Notes: a model not told the origin generated them from the letters alone. A stretch of DNA of 64,000 nt from Pseudomonadota bacterium (GCA_023419535.1 JAEZXX010000073.1:9035-73034), one strand, 5' to 3'. Shown: positions 36,698 through 45,573, counted from the stretch's first letter. Program-made: numbers and translations.

Positions 36698-38098
36698 CTA
36701 TTGCGCCGGGAGGGCGCTCGCGCCGTCCATCGCCTCGTCCCGGCCGGCGCGAGGGCGGGCGATAGAAGGAAGGGCGAGAACGGAGCGGGGCCAGACGATC
36801 TCGACCTTCGCGCCCGACAGGGTGCCCTGCGTCGCATTGGAAAAGACGATGGTTGCGCCGGACCGCTCCAGCAGGGTCTTGGCGATGAAGAGCCCGAGGC
36901 CGAGCCCGCCTCCGGAGGAGCGCGTCGGACGCTCCCGCCGCGACAGATAGGGGTCGCCGATGCGCGCCAGCGATTCGGGCGAGAAGCCCGGACCGTCGTC
37001 GAGCACCGTGACGCGGACGTCGTGCGCGCTCCAGCGGGTCTCGACCAGCACGCGACGTCCCGCGAAGTCGACCGCGTTCTCCACGATGTTGCCGAGCCCG
37101 TAGGAGATGCCGGCATTGCGGCGCAGGATCGGCTCCTCGCCCTGGCGTTCGCGGATGGCGGTGTCGATGACGATGCCCATGCCCTGGTGCGGCGACACGG
37201 CCTCGTCCACGAGCGCGCCCAGCGAGAGCTGCGCCATGTGCTCCTCGGAGGAGGAGGGGAGGCTGGAGAGGCGGCGCAGGATGTCCCGGCAGCGCTCCGA
37301 CTGGGCGATGAGGAGATCGATGTCCTCCCGCATCGGGTCGCCCGGCGGACAGGCGCGTCCCATCTCCTTGGCGACGAGCGAGATGGTGGCGAGCGGGGTC
37401 CCGAGTTCGTGGGCGGCGGCGGCCGCCAGTCCGTCCAGCGCCGAGAGATGCTGCTCGCGCTGGAGCACGAGCTCGGTCGCGCCCAGGGCGTCGGAGACCG
37501 CGCGGGCCTCGGCGGCGACGCGGTAGACGTAGACGGTGGCGAAGACGATCGTCGTGACGACCGAGAACCAGAGGCCGCCGAGATAGAGGCCGGGCAGGTC
37601 GAGCGTGTGACCGGGGATCCAGGGCAGCGGCAGATGCGCGAAGAGCAGGAGCGTCGCCGAGGCGATGGCGACCAGCGACAGGCCGACCACGGTCGTCGCG
37701 GGCTGCGTCGCGGCGGCCACGATCGCCGGCAGGATCAGGAACAGCGCGAACGGGTTGCTCAAGCCGCCGGTGAGGAACATCAAGCCCGTCGGCTGCAGGA
37801 CGTCGAAGAGGAGGACGAGCGCTGCGGCGCGCGAGGACAGGCGGTGGCTGTGACGGAAGCGGAGCGTGAGCGCGACGTTCAGCGCCGCCGACAGGGCGAT
37901 CAACGCCAGACAGGCGACGACCGGATAGGGGAACCACAGGCCCCAGGCGACGAAGACGCAGGCCGCGATCTGGCCGGCGACCGAGACCCAGCGAAGCCGC
38001 ACCAGCGTCGCCGCCCGCATGCGCTGGCTCTCGCGCACGGGAGGCGCGAGGCGCTGGAACGCGAAGCTCCAGGAGGGGCGTGAGGCGAGGCTCGACAT
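36698..38098 (-). CDS. actS: Redox-sensing histidine kinase of the ActS/RegB/PrrB family
   Basis: A 466-aa inner-membrane sensor kinase. Six hydrophobic helices span residues 35-195 and include the quinone-binding heptad GGLSNPF (111-117). The H-box is AAAHELGTPLA with His230; the redox-box Cys is Cys270 in SERCRDILRRL, the equivalent of the RegB cysteine that is oxidised to inactivate the kinase. The ATPase domain has NIVENAVDFA (N box), DDGPGFSPE (G1) and SSGGGLGLGLFIAKTL (G2). ActR is downstream on the same strand. It senses the quinone pool/oxygen state; that is family knowledge. Confidence 0.95.
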   Translation of the reverse strand: MSSLASRPSWSFAFQRLAPPVRESQRMRAATLVRLRWVSVAGQIAACVFVAWGLWFPYPVVACLALIALSAALNVALTLRFRHSHRLSSRAAALVLLFDVLQPTGLMFLTGGLSNPFALFLILPAIVAAATQPATTVVGLSLVAIASATLLLFAHLPLPWIPGHTLDLPGLYLGGLWFSVVTTIVFATVYVYRVAAEARAVSDALGATELVLQREQHLSALDGLAAAAAHELGTPLATISLVAKEMGRACPPGDPMREDIDLLIAQSERCRDILRRLSSLPSSSEEHMAQLSLGALVDEAVSPHQGMGIVIDTAIRERQGEEPILRRNAGISYGLGNIVENAVDFAGRRVLVETRWSAHDVRVTVLDDGPGFSPESLARIGDPYLSRRERPTRSSGGGLGLGLFIAKTLLERSGATIVFSNATQGTLSGAKVEIVWPRSVLALPSIARPRAGRDEAMDGASALPAQ

Positions 38099-38238
38099 CG
38101 ACGATGAAATAGACGGGCCGGCGCTCGTGCACAGTGGCCCGCGACGATGGCGCGCGGGCGCGGCTGTCGAAATTCCTGCGTGACGCGGGCGGACGAACGC
38201 GGCAAAGGGAAGGTCGATCTGGGGAGGACGATACCGGT

Positions 38239-39090
38239 TTGGACACCGTCGACAGCATCGCGGCTCTTCGCGCCGCCCTCGAACCGCATCGCCGGGCGGG
38301 GCGCTCGATCGGGCTCGTCCCGACCATGGGCTATCTGCACCACGGCCATATGGAGCTCGCCCGCCGTGCCCGCGCGGACAACGACGTCGTGGTGCTGACG
38401 ATCTTCGTGAACCCGACGCAGTTCGGCCCGAACGAAGACTTCGCCTCCTATCCGCGCGATCTCGACCGCGACTTCGCGCTCGCCCGGGAGAACGGCGTCG
38501 ATCTCGTCTTCGCGCCCTCGGTCGAAGAGATGTATCCCGGCCCCGTCGAGACCCATGTCGAGGTCGAGACCCTGTCGGACATTCTGATCGGGGCGCAGCG
38601 GCCCGGCCATTTCCGAGGCGTCGCGACCGTCGTCTCCAAGCTCTTCAACATCGCGCAGCCGACCCGCGCCTATTTCGGCGAGAAGGACTTCCAGCAGCTG
38701 GCGGTCATCCGCCGCATGGTGCGCGACCTCTGCGTGCCGGTCGGGATCGTCGGCGTCCCGACCGTGCGGGAGGCGGACGGGCTGGCGGCCTCCTCGCGCA
38801 ACGTGCGCCTGTCGCCACAGGATCGGACGGCCGCTTCCGTGATGTCGCGGGCCCTCGATCTGGCGGCGCGGCTCGCGGAGGAGGGCGAGCGCGAGCCGCG
38901 GGCGATCGTCGGGGCGATGACCCGGCTCTTTGGGGGCGAGAAACGCGCGGCCGTCGCCTCCATCGACATTCGGGACGCCGAGACCTTGGACGAGGTCGAT
39001 CGCCTCGGCGTGCGCGACGCCGTGGTGCTCGTCACGGTGCGCTTCGGCGCCGTCCTTCTGATCGACCAGCGCGTCCTGCCCGCCGCCTAG
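38239..39090 (+). CDS. panC: Pantothenate synthetase
   Basis: Condenses pantoate with beta-alanine using ATP, the last step of pantothenate synthesis. The adenylate-forming motif MGYLHHGH (His34 and His37) is present, with VVVLTIFVNPTQFGPNEDFA, YFGEKDFQQLAVIRRMV and the KMSKS-like ASSRNVRLS segment. A TTG at 38239 gives 283 residues, the family length; GGGGAGGA lies about 11 bases upstream. The longer frame (to 38134) adds Arg-rich residues. panB follows after 16 bp, so the two consecutive pathway genes form an operon, divergent from actS. Confidence 0.96.
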   Translation: MDTVDSIAALRAALEPHRRAGRSIGLVPTMGYLHHGHMELARRARADNDVVVLTIFVNPTQFGPNEDFASYPRDLDRDFALARENGVDLVFAPSVEEMYPGPVETHVEVETLSDILIGAQRPGHFRGVATVVSKLFNIAQPTRAYFGEKDFQQLAVIRRMVRDLCVPVGIVGVPTVREADGLAASSRNVRLSPQDRTAASVMSRALDLAARLAEEGEREPRAIVGAMTRLFGGEKRAAVASIDIRDAETLDEVDRLGVRDAVVLVTVRFGAVLLIDQRVLPAA

Positions 39091-39106
39091 AGAAAGGGAG
39101 CCTGCC

Positions 39107-39925
39107 ATGAGCGCTCGCACCGGACAGAAGCGTCTGACGGCGCCGGAGATATTCGCCCGCAAGGGCGGCGAGCCGATCGTCTCGCTCACCGCCTACAGCG
39201 CCACCACGGCGAGGCTCGTCGATCCACATTGCGACTTCGTGCTCGTCGGCGACAGCCTCGCCATGGTCGAGCACGGCATGGACTCCACGCTCGGCGCGAC
39301 GCTGGAGATGATGATCCTGCACGGCGCGGCCGTGGTGCGCGGCTCGTCGAGCGCCATGGTCGTCGTCGACATGCCCTTCGGTTCCTACGAGGCCTCGCCG
39401 GAGAAGGCCTTCGAGAGCGCGGCTCGCATCCTTAGCGAGACGGGCTGCTCGGCGGTGAAGCTGGAGGGCGGCGAGCGCATGGGGGAGACGATCCGCTTCC
39501 TGGCCGCGCGCGGCATTCCGGTGATGGCCCATATCGGCCTGACGCCGCAGTCGGTCATGGCCTTCGGCGGCTTCAAGACGCAGGGGCGCGAGCGCGCGGC
39601 CTGGGAGGGCGTTCTGGCCGATGCGCGAGCCGTCTCGCAGGCGGGGGCCTTCGCCGTCGTCGTGGAAGGCGTCGTCGAGCCGCTGGCCGAGCGGATCACC
39701 GCCGAGATCGCGGCGCCCACCATCGGCATCGGCGCATCCGCCGCGTGCGACGGGCAGATCCTCGTCCTGGAGGACATGCTCGGCTTCAACGAACGCGTTC
39801 CGCGCTTCGTCCACAAGTTCGGCGATCTGGGCGCTGCGGGGGACGCTGCGGTCGCGGCCTATGCGGCGGCGGTGCGCGAGCGCAGCTTTCCCGGTCCCCA
39901 GAACGTCTACCAGCCCAAGGATTAG
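39107..39925 (+). CDS. panB: 3-methyl-2-oxobutanoate hydroxymethyltransferase
   Basis: First committed enzyme of pantothenate synthesis, transferring a hydroxymethyl group from methylene-THF to ketoisovalerate. The 272-aa protein has the TIM-barrel motifs VLVGDSLAMVEHGMDST, VVVDMPFGSYEASPEKAFES (core DMPFGSY), KLEGGERM and HIGLTPQSV, with metal ligands Asp in GDSL and DMPF and Glu in LEGG. It starts 16 bp after panC with AAAGGGAG before the ATG. Its last 4 bp overlap the end of the convergent hrpB gene. Confidence 0.97.
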   Translation: MSARTGQKRLTAPEIFARKGGEPIVSLTAYSATTARLVDPHCDFVLVGDSLAMVEHGMDSTLGATLEMMILHGAAVVRGSSSAMVVVDMPFGSYEASPEKAFESAARILSETGCSAVKLEGGERMGETIRFLAARGIPVMAHIGLTPQSVMAFGGFKTQGRERAAWEGVLADARAVSQAGAFAVVVEGVVEPLAERITAEIAAPTIGIGASAACDGQILVLEDMLGFNERVPRFVHKFGDLGAAGDAAVAAYAAAVRERSFPGPQNVYQPKD

Positions 39926-42378
39926 GTCCCGCGCGGCTTGGCGCGCGCCGTCGCGGGCGCGCTCGCCGGGTCTTCCGGCCAGGGATGGCGCGGGTAGCGG
40001 CCGCGAAGGTCGGCCCGCACGTCGCGCCAGGAGCCCGCCCAGAAGCCGGGCAGGTCCCGCGTGACCTGGATCGGGCGATGGGCGGGGGACAGGAGCTCCA
40101 GCGTCAGCGGCAGGCGCCCGCCCGCGACGCTCGGATGGCGCGTCAGGCCGAACAGCTCCTGAACGCGCACCGCAAGGACGGCCTGTCCGTCCTCGTAGCG
40201 GATCGGCAGGCGCGAACCCGTCGGCGCGGTGAAGTGCGAGGGCGCCGAGCGGTCGAGTTCGGCGGCCAGGCCGGGCGGCAGGCGCGACATCAGCCCCTCG
40301 CGCACGGCCCCGCCCGAAATGTCGGCGACGCGCGAGGCGCCGGGTACGAAGGGTCCGAGCCAGTCCCGCAGGGAACCCGCAAGCGTTTCCTCGTCGACGG
40401 CCGGCCAGGGTTCCCCGATCTCCGCGGCGAGGAAGGCGAGGCGCTGCAGCAGGCGCTCGGTCTCCTTGTCGTCGAGGATGGCCGGCAGCCCGAGCTTGCC
40501 GATCCCCTCCAGAAGCACGGAAAGGACGGCGTCGGGGCAGGGGTCCTTCAGCGGCGTCTCGTCCAGTGTCGCGCGCCCGATCCGCCGCACCAGCCGCGCG
40601 CGAACCGACCGGCTCGCCGGATCGAAGGCGAGGCGCTCCTCCTCGACGATCCGGCCTCCCGCGATCTGCGCCAGCCCGTCCGGCGACAGCGCGGCGGCCG
40701 AAAGGATGCGGGGCTGGCGCGCTTGCCCCTGCAGCTCGGCCGCGACAAGAAGCTTTTCGCGCGCCAGCGCATGGGTCTCGTCGACGGCGCCCCCACGCCC
40801 GTTGGCCAGCACATAGGCGCCGCGGTTCCCGCGCTGGACGGCGATGCGGTCGGGATAGGCGAGCGCCAGCAGCGCGCCGGTCTCCTGCGTGCCGACGCCG
40901 CCGTCCGGGCCGCCGGCGGCGATCCGGGCCGCCAGGTTCGACGCCGCCTTCGCGCGTGGGCCGCGATCGGCCCGCCATCGGCGCAGCCGCTCGTCGAGGT
41001 CGGCATCGGTTCCCCCGAGGCCCCGTTCGGTCAGGAGAACGGCGATCTCGGCCGCGTGCCGTCGGGAAGGCCCGGGCGCGGCGCCGGTCACCATCCGAGC
41101 CAGGCGCGGCGGCAGGGCCAGCGCACGCATGGCCTCGCCGGTCGGCGTCAGCCGTCCGTCGCCGTCGAAGGCGCCGAGGTCGGTCAGCAGCGTGCGCGCC
41201 TCGGCGAGCGCCGGTGCCGGCGGCGGGTCGAGAAAGGCGAGGGCGCCCGGATCGCTCACCCCGAAGGCCGCGCAGTCGAGAAGCAGGGCGGACAAGTCGG
41301 CCGAAAGGATCTCCGGTGGATCGAAGGCGTCGAGCGCGGCCTCCTGCGCCGCGCGCCACAAGCGGATGGAGACGCCGGGTTCCGTGCGACCGGCCCGGCC
41401 CGTGCGCTGCGCGGCGCTCGCGCGCGAGACGCGGACCGTCTCCAGCCGCGACAGGCCCGTCGCGGGCTCGAAGACCGGGCGGCGGGAGAGGCCCGAATCG
41501 ACGACGACGCGGACCCCCTCGATCGTCAGCGAGGTCTCTGCGATCGAGGTCGCGAGGACGACCTTGCGCGTGCCGGGCTCGGCGGGCCGCACGGCCCGAT
41601 CCTGCGCGCCCGCCTCCATGGCGCCGAACAGCGGAGCGAGGGTCACGTTCCCCGCGACCCGGGACGACAGCCGCTCGCCCGTGCGCTCGATCTCGCGCTG
41701 CCCGGGCAGGAAGGCGAGGACGCTGCCCCTCTCGCTCGCCAGCGCATCGAGAATCGCGCGGGTCATCGCATCCTCGATCGGCTCGGCCGGATCGCGATCG
41801 ACGTGCCGGATCTCGACCGGATAGGCGCGGCCCCGGCTCTCGACGACGGGAGCGTCGAGGAGCTCGGCCACCCGCGCGCCGTCGAGCGTCGCCGACATGA
41901 CGAGAAGCTTCAGGTCCTCTCGCAGCGCGCCGCGCACGTCGAGGGCCAGCGCCAGGCCGAAATCGCCCTCCAGCGAGCGCTCGTGGAACTCGTCGAAGAG
42001 GACGGCCGAGACCCCTGTCAGCTCCGGATCCGACAGGATCATCCGCGTGAAGACGCCCTCTGTCACGACCTCGATGCGGGTCGCCTTCGAGACGCGGGTG
42101 TCGAGCCGCATGCGCCAGCCGACCGTCTCACCGACGCTCTCGCCGAGGAGCGAAGCCATGCGTGCGGCGGCGGCCCGCGCGGCGAGGCGGCGGGGCTCGA
42201 CGAGCAGGATGCGGCCCGTCCCGGTTCCGTCGCGGGACAGGAGATCGAGCGGCACGAGGGTCGTCTTGCCCGCGCCGGGCGGGGCGACGAGCACGGCGGC
42301 GCCGCGCTTCTCCAGCGCATGGGCCAAAGGATCGAGAACGGCGGTGACGGGAAGGTTGGGGAGGGAGCGGTCAGGCAC
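39922..42378 (-). CDS. hrpB: ATP-dependent helicase HrpB
   Basis: An 818-aa DEAH-type helicase of the bacterial HrpB family, function poorly known (RNA-related in relatives). Walker A is APPGAGKTT (residues 35-40 core GAGKTT), Walker B is the DEFH box LFDEFHERS (129-132), motif III is LLVMSATLDG, and motif VI is QRTGRAGRTEPG. A helicase-associated C-terminal region (about 560-800) includes RLPIRYEDGQAVLAVRVQEL-type and FGLTRHPSVAGGRLPLTLEL sequences, the HrpB-specific tail. It is tail to tail with panB (4-bp overlap) and downstream of the vapC-type gene by 8 bp. Confidence 0.95.
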   Translation of the reverse strand: MPDRSLPNLPVTAVLDPLAHALEKRGAAVLVAPPGAGKTTLVPLDLLSRDGTGTGRILLVEPRRLAARAAAARMASLLGESVGETVGWRMRLDTRVSKATRIEVVTEGVFTRMILSDPELTGVSAVLFDEFHERSLEGDFGLALALDVRGALREDLKLLVMSATLDGARVAELLDAPVVESRGRAYPVEIRHVDRDPAEPIEDAMTRAILDALASERGSVLAFLPGQREIERTGERLSSRVAGNVTLAPLFGAMEAGAQDRAVRPAEPGTRKVVLATSIAETSLTIEGVRVVVDSGLSRRPVFEPATGLSRLETVRVSRASAAQRTGRAGRTEPGVSIRLWRAAQEAALDAFDPPEILSADLSALLLDCAAFGVSDPGALAFLDPPPAPALAEARTLLTDLGAFDGDGRLTPTGEAMRALALPPRLARMVTGAAPGPSRRHAAEIAVLLTERGLGGTDADLDERLRRWRADRGPRAKAASNLAARIAAGGPDGGVGTQETGALLALAYPDRIAVQRGNRGAYVLANGRGGAVDETHALAREKLLVAAELQGQARQPRILSAAALSPDGLAQIAGGRIVEEERLAFDPASRSVRARLVRRIGRATLDETPLKDPCPDAVLSVLLEGIGKLGLPAILDDKETERLLQRLAFLAAEIGEPWPAVDEETLAGSLRDWLGPFVPGASRVADISGGAVREGLMSRLPPGLAAELDRSAPSHFTAPTGSRLPIRYEDGQAVLAVRVQELFGLTRHPSVAGGRLPLTLELLSPAHRPIQVTRDLPGFWAGSWRDVRADLRGRYPRHPWPEDPASAPATARAKPRGT

Positions 42379-42386
42379 GGACTTGC

Positions 42387-42818
42387 TCAGCCGAGGTCCT
42401 GAAGGCCGACGAACTCCACCTCCAAGGGCTCGAAATGCCGCCGGTTCTCGGTAATGACCACAAGTCCCCTCGATCGAGCCGTCGCGGCGATGGCGATATC
42501 TGCGAAGCCCGGATGTCGCCCCTTCGCGGTTGCCGCATCCGCCATCTCACCAGCATGCCTCGCGGCTTCGAGGTCGAAGGAGAGGACGCGCGACCCGAAA
42601 CCTTCGATCAGGCGCCCCAGCCATTGCTCGAGGGCCGCGGAGCGGCCGTGTCCGCCTGCGCGGTGAAGCTTGCGGATTCCGACATGGATTTCGCAGATCG
42701 CGATGGTGGGAATGAAGAGCGACGACGAATGCCGACGAATGGCGCTCGCCGCTTCGATGCCGACACGGTCCGGCGCCAGCAGGGACAGGGAAGAGGTGTC
42801 GAGAAGGAAACCGCTCAA
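42387..42818 (-). CDS. vapC: PIN-domain toxin of a VapBC-type pair (FitB-like)
   Basis: A 143-aa PIN-domain ribonuclease, the likely toxin of a type II module. The acidic site residues are in place: Asp7 in FLLDTSSLS, Glu43 in AICEIHVG, Asp107 in PGFADIAIAATA and Asn125 in VITENRRHF. The order and spacing match FitB/VapC. The start overlaps the stop of the upstream antitoxin gene by 4 bp, the usual coupling of such pairs. RNA target is unknown; most VapC cut tRNA or 23S rRNA at single sites. Confidence 0.92.
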   Translation of the reverse strand: MSGFLLDTSSLSLLAPDRVGIEAASAIRRHSSSLFIPTIAICEIHVGIRKLHRAGGHGRSAALEQWLGRLIEGFGSRVLSFDLEAARHAGEMADAATAKGRHPGFADIAIAATARSRGLVVITENRRHFEPLEVEFVGLQDLG

Positions 42819-43057
42819 AGGTCGACCGAACGCATCGGGCTCTCATTGCGCTCGACGTCGACCCCTCCAGGAAAGGACAGAAGCAGATCGGCGAAGGAAT
42901 CGCTCGTCTCCGGATAGAGGCGCCGCGCATCCTCCACAGAGACGAGAACAGCCGCGGGCCGACCGTGACGCGTGATCGTCGTCGGCTCGCCGCGCTCCGC
43001 CGCCTCTACGAGCGCGGAGAAGCCGGCCTTGGCATCACGGACCTGAAGCGTCCTCAT
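42815..43057 (-). CDS. vapB: Phd/YefM-type antitoxin of the VapBC-like pair
   Basis: An 80-aa antitoxin with the Phd/YefM N-terminal DNA-binding domain: MRTLQVRDAKAGFSALVEAA, then ERGEPTTITRHGRPAAVLVS, followed by a toxin-binding tail (residues 55-80). The frame extends to 43084, but that start would lie inside the palindromic operator at 43072-43095; the ATG at 43057 gives the family N-terminus. It overlaps the toxin gene by 4 bp. The antitoxin normally represses its own promoter through such a palindrome. Confidence 0.92.
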   Translation of the reverse strand: MRTLQVRDAKAGFSALVEAAERGEPTTITRHGRPAAVLVSVEDARRLYPETSDSFADLLLSFPGGVDVERNESPMRSVDL

Positions 43058-43071
43058 CCGACCACCCGAAG

Positions 43072-43095
43072 AATATGACCTCATGGGGTCATATT
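43072..43095. promoter_or_regulatory. Operator palindrome of the vapBC-type operon
   Basis: Perfect 9-bp arms AATATGACC (43072-43080) and GGTCATATT (43087-43095) with a 6-bp spacer lie 15 bp upstream of the antitoxin ATG. The segment is AT-rich for this genome, as expected for a combined promoter/operator bound by the Phd-type antitoxin. Confidence 0.7.
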
Positions 43096-43208
43096 AGCGA
43101 GGGCTTGAGCGTCCCGCAACGACTGCGACGCAATCCCCGTTCGCTTCCCGATCCCGCATCGGCTAAGAGGACCGCGATGCCCCGGTTCGCGGGGAAAGGA
43201 GCCGGCCG

Positions 43209-43964
43209 ATGTCGCAGACCGATCCGCAGGAGCGCAGGACGCTGGTCCTGACCGGGGCCTCGCGCGGCATCGGCCATGCGACGGTCAAGCGCTTCTCTCG
43301 CGAGGGCTGGCGCGTCATCACCTGTTCGCGGCAGGACTTCGCCGAAAACTGCCCCTGGCCGGCGGGCCCGGAGGACCACATCAAGGTCGATCTCTCCGAT
43401 CAGGAGGACGTCGGCTACGCGACGTCGGAAATCCGCCGCCGCCTGGAGGCGGACGGCTCCCGCCTGCATGCGCTCGTCAACAATGCAGCGATCTCGCCGA
43501 AGGCGGAGAAGGGCGCGCGGATGGATTCCATCCACACGCCCATGCATGTCTGGCGCGACGTGTTCCAGGTGAACTTCTTCGCGCCGATCATGCTGGCGCG
43601 CGGGCTCTACAACGAACTCGCCAAGGCGCAGGGCTCGATCGTCAACGTCACCTCCATCGTCGGCAGCCGCGTCCACCCCTTCGCCGGCACCGCCTATGCG
43701 ACGTCGAAAGCCGCGCTTTCCTCGCTGACGCGGGAGATGGCCGCCGATTTCGGACCTGCCGGCATCCGGGTGAATGCGATCGCGCCCGGCGAGATCGACA
43801 CCGCCATCCTGTCGCCGGGCACCGAGAAGATCGTCGAGACGATCCCGCTGCGCCGGCTCGGCCTCACCTCCGAAGTCGCCGACATCATCTACTTCCTGTG
43901 TTCGGGCCAGTCCTCCTACGTCACCGGGTCCGAAATCCACATCAACGGCGGCCAGCACGTCTGA
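43209..43964 (+). CDS. SDR family oxidoreductase
   Basis: A 251-aa classical short-chain dehydrogenase/reductase. Cofactor motif TGASRGIG (residues 15-22), NNAA (91-94), and the catalytic Ser149, Tyr163 and Lys167 (NVTSIVGS, AYATSKAAL) are all intact; the Arg in TCSRQD after the second strand hints at NADP(H). The C-terminal GQSSYVTGSEIHINGG segment is typical. Substrate is unknown. The insert CPWPAGPEDHIKVDLSDQED-like region is a little unusual but within family range. It stands alone, divergent from the toxin-antitoxin pair and convergent with the HdeD-like gene. Confidence 0.9.
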   Translation: MSQTDPQERRTLVLTGASRGIGHATVKRFSREGWRVITCSRQDFAENCPWPAGPEDHIKVDLSDQEDVGYATSEIRRRLEADGSRLHALVNNAAISPKAEKGARMDSIHTPMHVWRDVFQVNFFAPIMLARGLYNELAKAQGSIVNVTSIVGSRVHPFAGTAYATSKAALSSLTREMAADFGPAGIRVNAIAPGEIDTAILSPGTEKIVETIPLRRLGLTSEVADIIYFLCSGQSSYVTGSEIHINGGQHV

Positions 43965-43974
43965 GGACGGGGCG

Positions 43975-44547
43975 TCAGCTTCGGCGGGCGCCGAGCGCCG
44001 CAGCCAGGAGGGCCGCGCCCGACAGGGCGAAGGAGAAGCCGAGGAACAGGCCGATCGCGACGACGGCCGTTCCCGGCAGGCCGACGACGAGGAACACCGC
44101 GAGCGCCACGTTGAGAGCCGCCGAGAGGTAGAGCAGGGTCGAGCGCCCGCTGACGCTGTGCAGGGCCCGGGCGAGCGCGAAGTTCGCGACCGCCGAGATC
44201 AGGAAGAAGACCGCGATCATCACGGTCAGCGAGACGGCGCCCGCGAAGGGGTCGAAGAGGACGATCAGCCCGAGCGCGAGGATCAGGATCGAGAAGACGA
44301 TCCCGGACCGCCGCCCGGCGGAGCCCCGCATGGTGAAGGCGCCCACGAGGCCGAGAATCCCGGCCCCGGTGAGGAGCAGCCCGAAGAAGATCACCGTCGC
44401 GAAGGTCGCCGCGAAGGGGGCGGCGACGGCGAGAAGGCCGAGCACGAGCTGCGCCGCGCCCTGGAGGGCATAGGCCTTCCAGTAGCGGTGGACGTGGTGG
44501 CGGAGGTCCGCCTCGGTCGGCGTCAGACCGTCCCGTTCGAGCGCCAT
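43975..44547 (-). CDS. HdeD family membrane protein
   Basis: A 190-aa integral membrane protein with six hydrophobic helices in three pairs, the layout of the HdeD/DUF308 family (acid-resistance membrane protein in E. coli; function elsewhere unclear). Pairs are VLGLLAVAAPFAATFATVIF with GLLLTGAGILGLVGAF, IVFSILILALGLIVLFDPFA with LTVMIAVFFLISAVANFALA, and LNVALAVFLVVGLPGTAVVA with LFLGFSFALSGAALLAAAL. ATG 44547 has CGGAG 8 bases upstream; the longer frame (to 44835) crosses a repeat-containing gap and is rejected. Confidence 0.88.
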   Translation of the reverse strand: MALERDGLTPTEADLRHHVHRYWKAYALQGAAQLVLGLLAVAAPFAATFATVIFFGLLLTGAGILGLVGAFTMRGSAGRRSGIVFSILILALGLIVLFDPFAGAVSLTVMIAVFFLISAVANFALARALHSVSGRSTLLYLSAALNVALAVFLVVGLPGTAVVAIGLFLGFSFALSGAALLAAALGARRS

Positions 44548-44899
44548 GCGTCGCAACTCCGGATCGCGCCGGACCGGCCCGGCGCCGTCGTTGGAAGTAG
44601 GGCGCCACCGGCGGAAGGACCATCCGTGCTCCTCGTCGGACGCGTTCCCCGATGACAAAGGATCGAGGCGCTCGACCAGCCCCCTTCTCCCGCTTGTGGG
44701 AGAAGGTCCCGGCAGGGGGATGAGGGCTTCATGGAGCGCCGCAGCGGCCTTCCCCGCAGGCGCCCCGGTTTCGGTCCCGCCCGGCCGGTGCGTCGCGCCG
44801 ACCGTTCTCTCACGCGTACGGGAAAGATGGGTCACGCGTTCCCGTCTCGTCCGTCAGCGGGGAGCGGCCGACGGACCTCGGCGTCCGTTCGGGCCGTTC
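44548..44899. other. Intergenic region holding a palindromic repeat
   Basis: A 352-bp gene-free stretch between the HdeD-like gene and the first PmtA-like gene, both on the minus strand. Apart from the palindromic repeat at 44683-44725 I see nothing: long frames crossing it are extensions of the flanking genes. It should contain the HdeD promoter. Confidence 0.5.
44683..44725. repeat. RIME/REP-like palindromic repeat
   Basis: Perfect 9-bp arms CCTTCTCCC (44683-44691) and GGGAGAAGG (44698-44706) around GCTTGT, followed by a second GC-rich part with CCCGGCAGGGGGATGAGGG. On the minus strand this reads CCCTCATCCCCCTGCCGGG then CCTTCTCCC..., the layout of RIME-type intergenic mosaic elements known in rhizobia. 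Only one copy is seen in this window, so the repeat status rests on resemblance. Confidence 0.6.
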
Positions 44900-45520
44900 T
44901 TATCCTTTCGCTGCCTCGTCCGCGCGGCGGTAGACCCAGACGCGCGCCGGGGGCAGATTCGCCCAGACCACCTGGGAGGACGACACCTGGTAGCGCTCTG
45001 GATCGGGGCGGATCGGGGGCGTCCAGTAATAGGAGAGCTGCGTCAGGTTCCCGCCGGGGGCGATCCGCTCGAAATAGTGGTCGAGGAGCGCCCGACGCCG
45101 CTCCATCGGGAAGCGGATGATCGGAATGGCGAGGAGCACGGTGGCGAAACGCTGGTCCTCGCGGCCCGCCAGGGTCTGCGTCAGGTCCAGCCCATCGCCG
45201 CAGATGATGTCGACGCCAGGAAAGCGCTGGACGAGGGCCTTTGCGAACTGCGGATCGTACTCGATCGAGGTGATGCGGCGCGGCTCGATGCCGGCGCGTA
45301 GAAGGGCCCGCGTCACGTCGCCGAGCCCTGCGCCCAGCTCCAGGATCGGCCCGTCGAGCCCGGTCGTGGAGCGGGCGACCATTTCGTCGCAATAGCGCGG
45401 GGACGAGGCGGCGATGGCGCCCATCTTCCCCGGATTGCGAACCCACGTGCCCAGGAACTTGACCCAGTCGCCCTTGCGCTGGCCGTCTCCGTTGTCCGTC
45501 ATCCGCTTGGCCTCGGCCAT
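44900..45520 (-). CDS. PmtA-type SAM-dependent methyltransferase (copy 1)
   Basis: A 206-aa class I methyltransferase resembling phospholipid N-methyltransferase PmtA, which makes phosphatidylcholine by stepwise methylation of phosphatidylethanolamine. The N-terminal WVKFLGTWVRNPGKMGAIAA and SAM motif I ILELGAGLGDVT fit, with the acidic EYDP after strand 2 and the C-terminal NLPPARVWVYRR. An amphipathic N-terminus suits a membrane-surface enzyme. A codon 6 upstream (45538) is TTG inside the GAGGAG ribosome site, so ATG 45520 is the start. It sits 53 bp after a second methyltransferase gene of the same type. Confidence 0.8.
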   Translation of the reverse strand: MAEAKRMTDNGDGQRKGDWVKFLGTWVRNPGKMGAIAASSPRYCDEMVARSTTGLDGPILELGAGLGDVTRALLRAGIEPRRITSIEYDPQFAKALVQRFPGVDIICGDGLDLTQTLAGREDQRFATVLLAIPIIRFPMERRRALLDHYFERIAPGGNLTQLSYYWTPPIRPDPERYQVSSSQVVWANLPPARVWVYRRADEAAKG

Positions 45521-45573
45521 CTCGACGCGTCTCCTCAAGCTTTCGGTGGGTCGTTCGAGGCGCGCGGTCGCGC

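Noticed and set aside
39032..41359. 775-aa minus-strand frame overlapping panB and hrpB
   Set aside because: It runs antisense to panB and out of frame through hrpB; both real genes have full motifs.
43082..43084. Antitoxin start at 43084
   Set aside because: This codon lies inside the operator palindrome and would add nine residues not found in Phd/YefM proteins; ATG 43057 is preferred.
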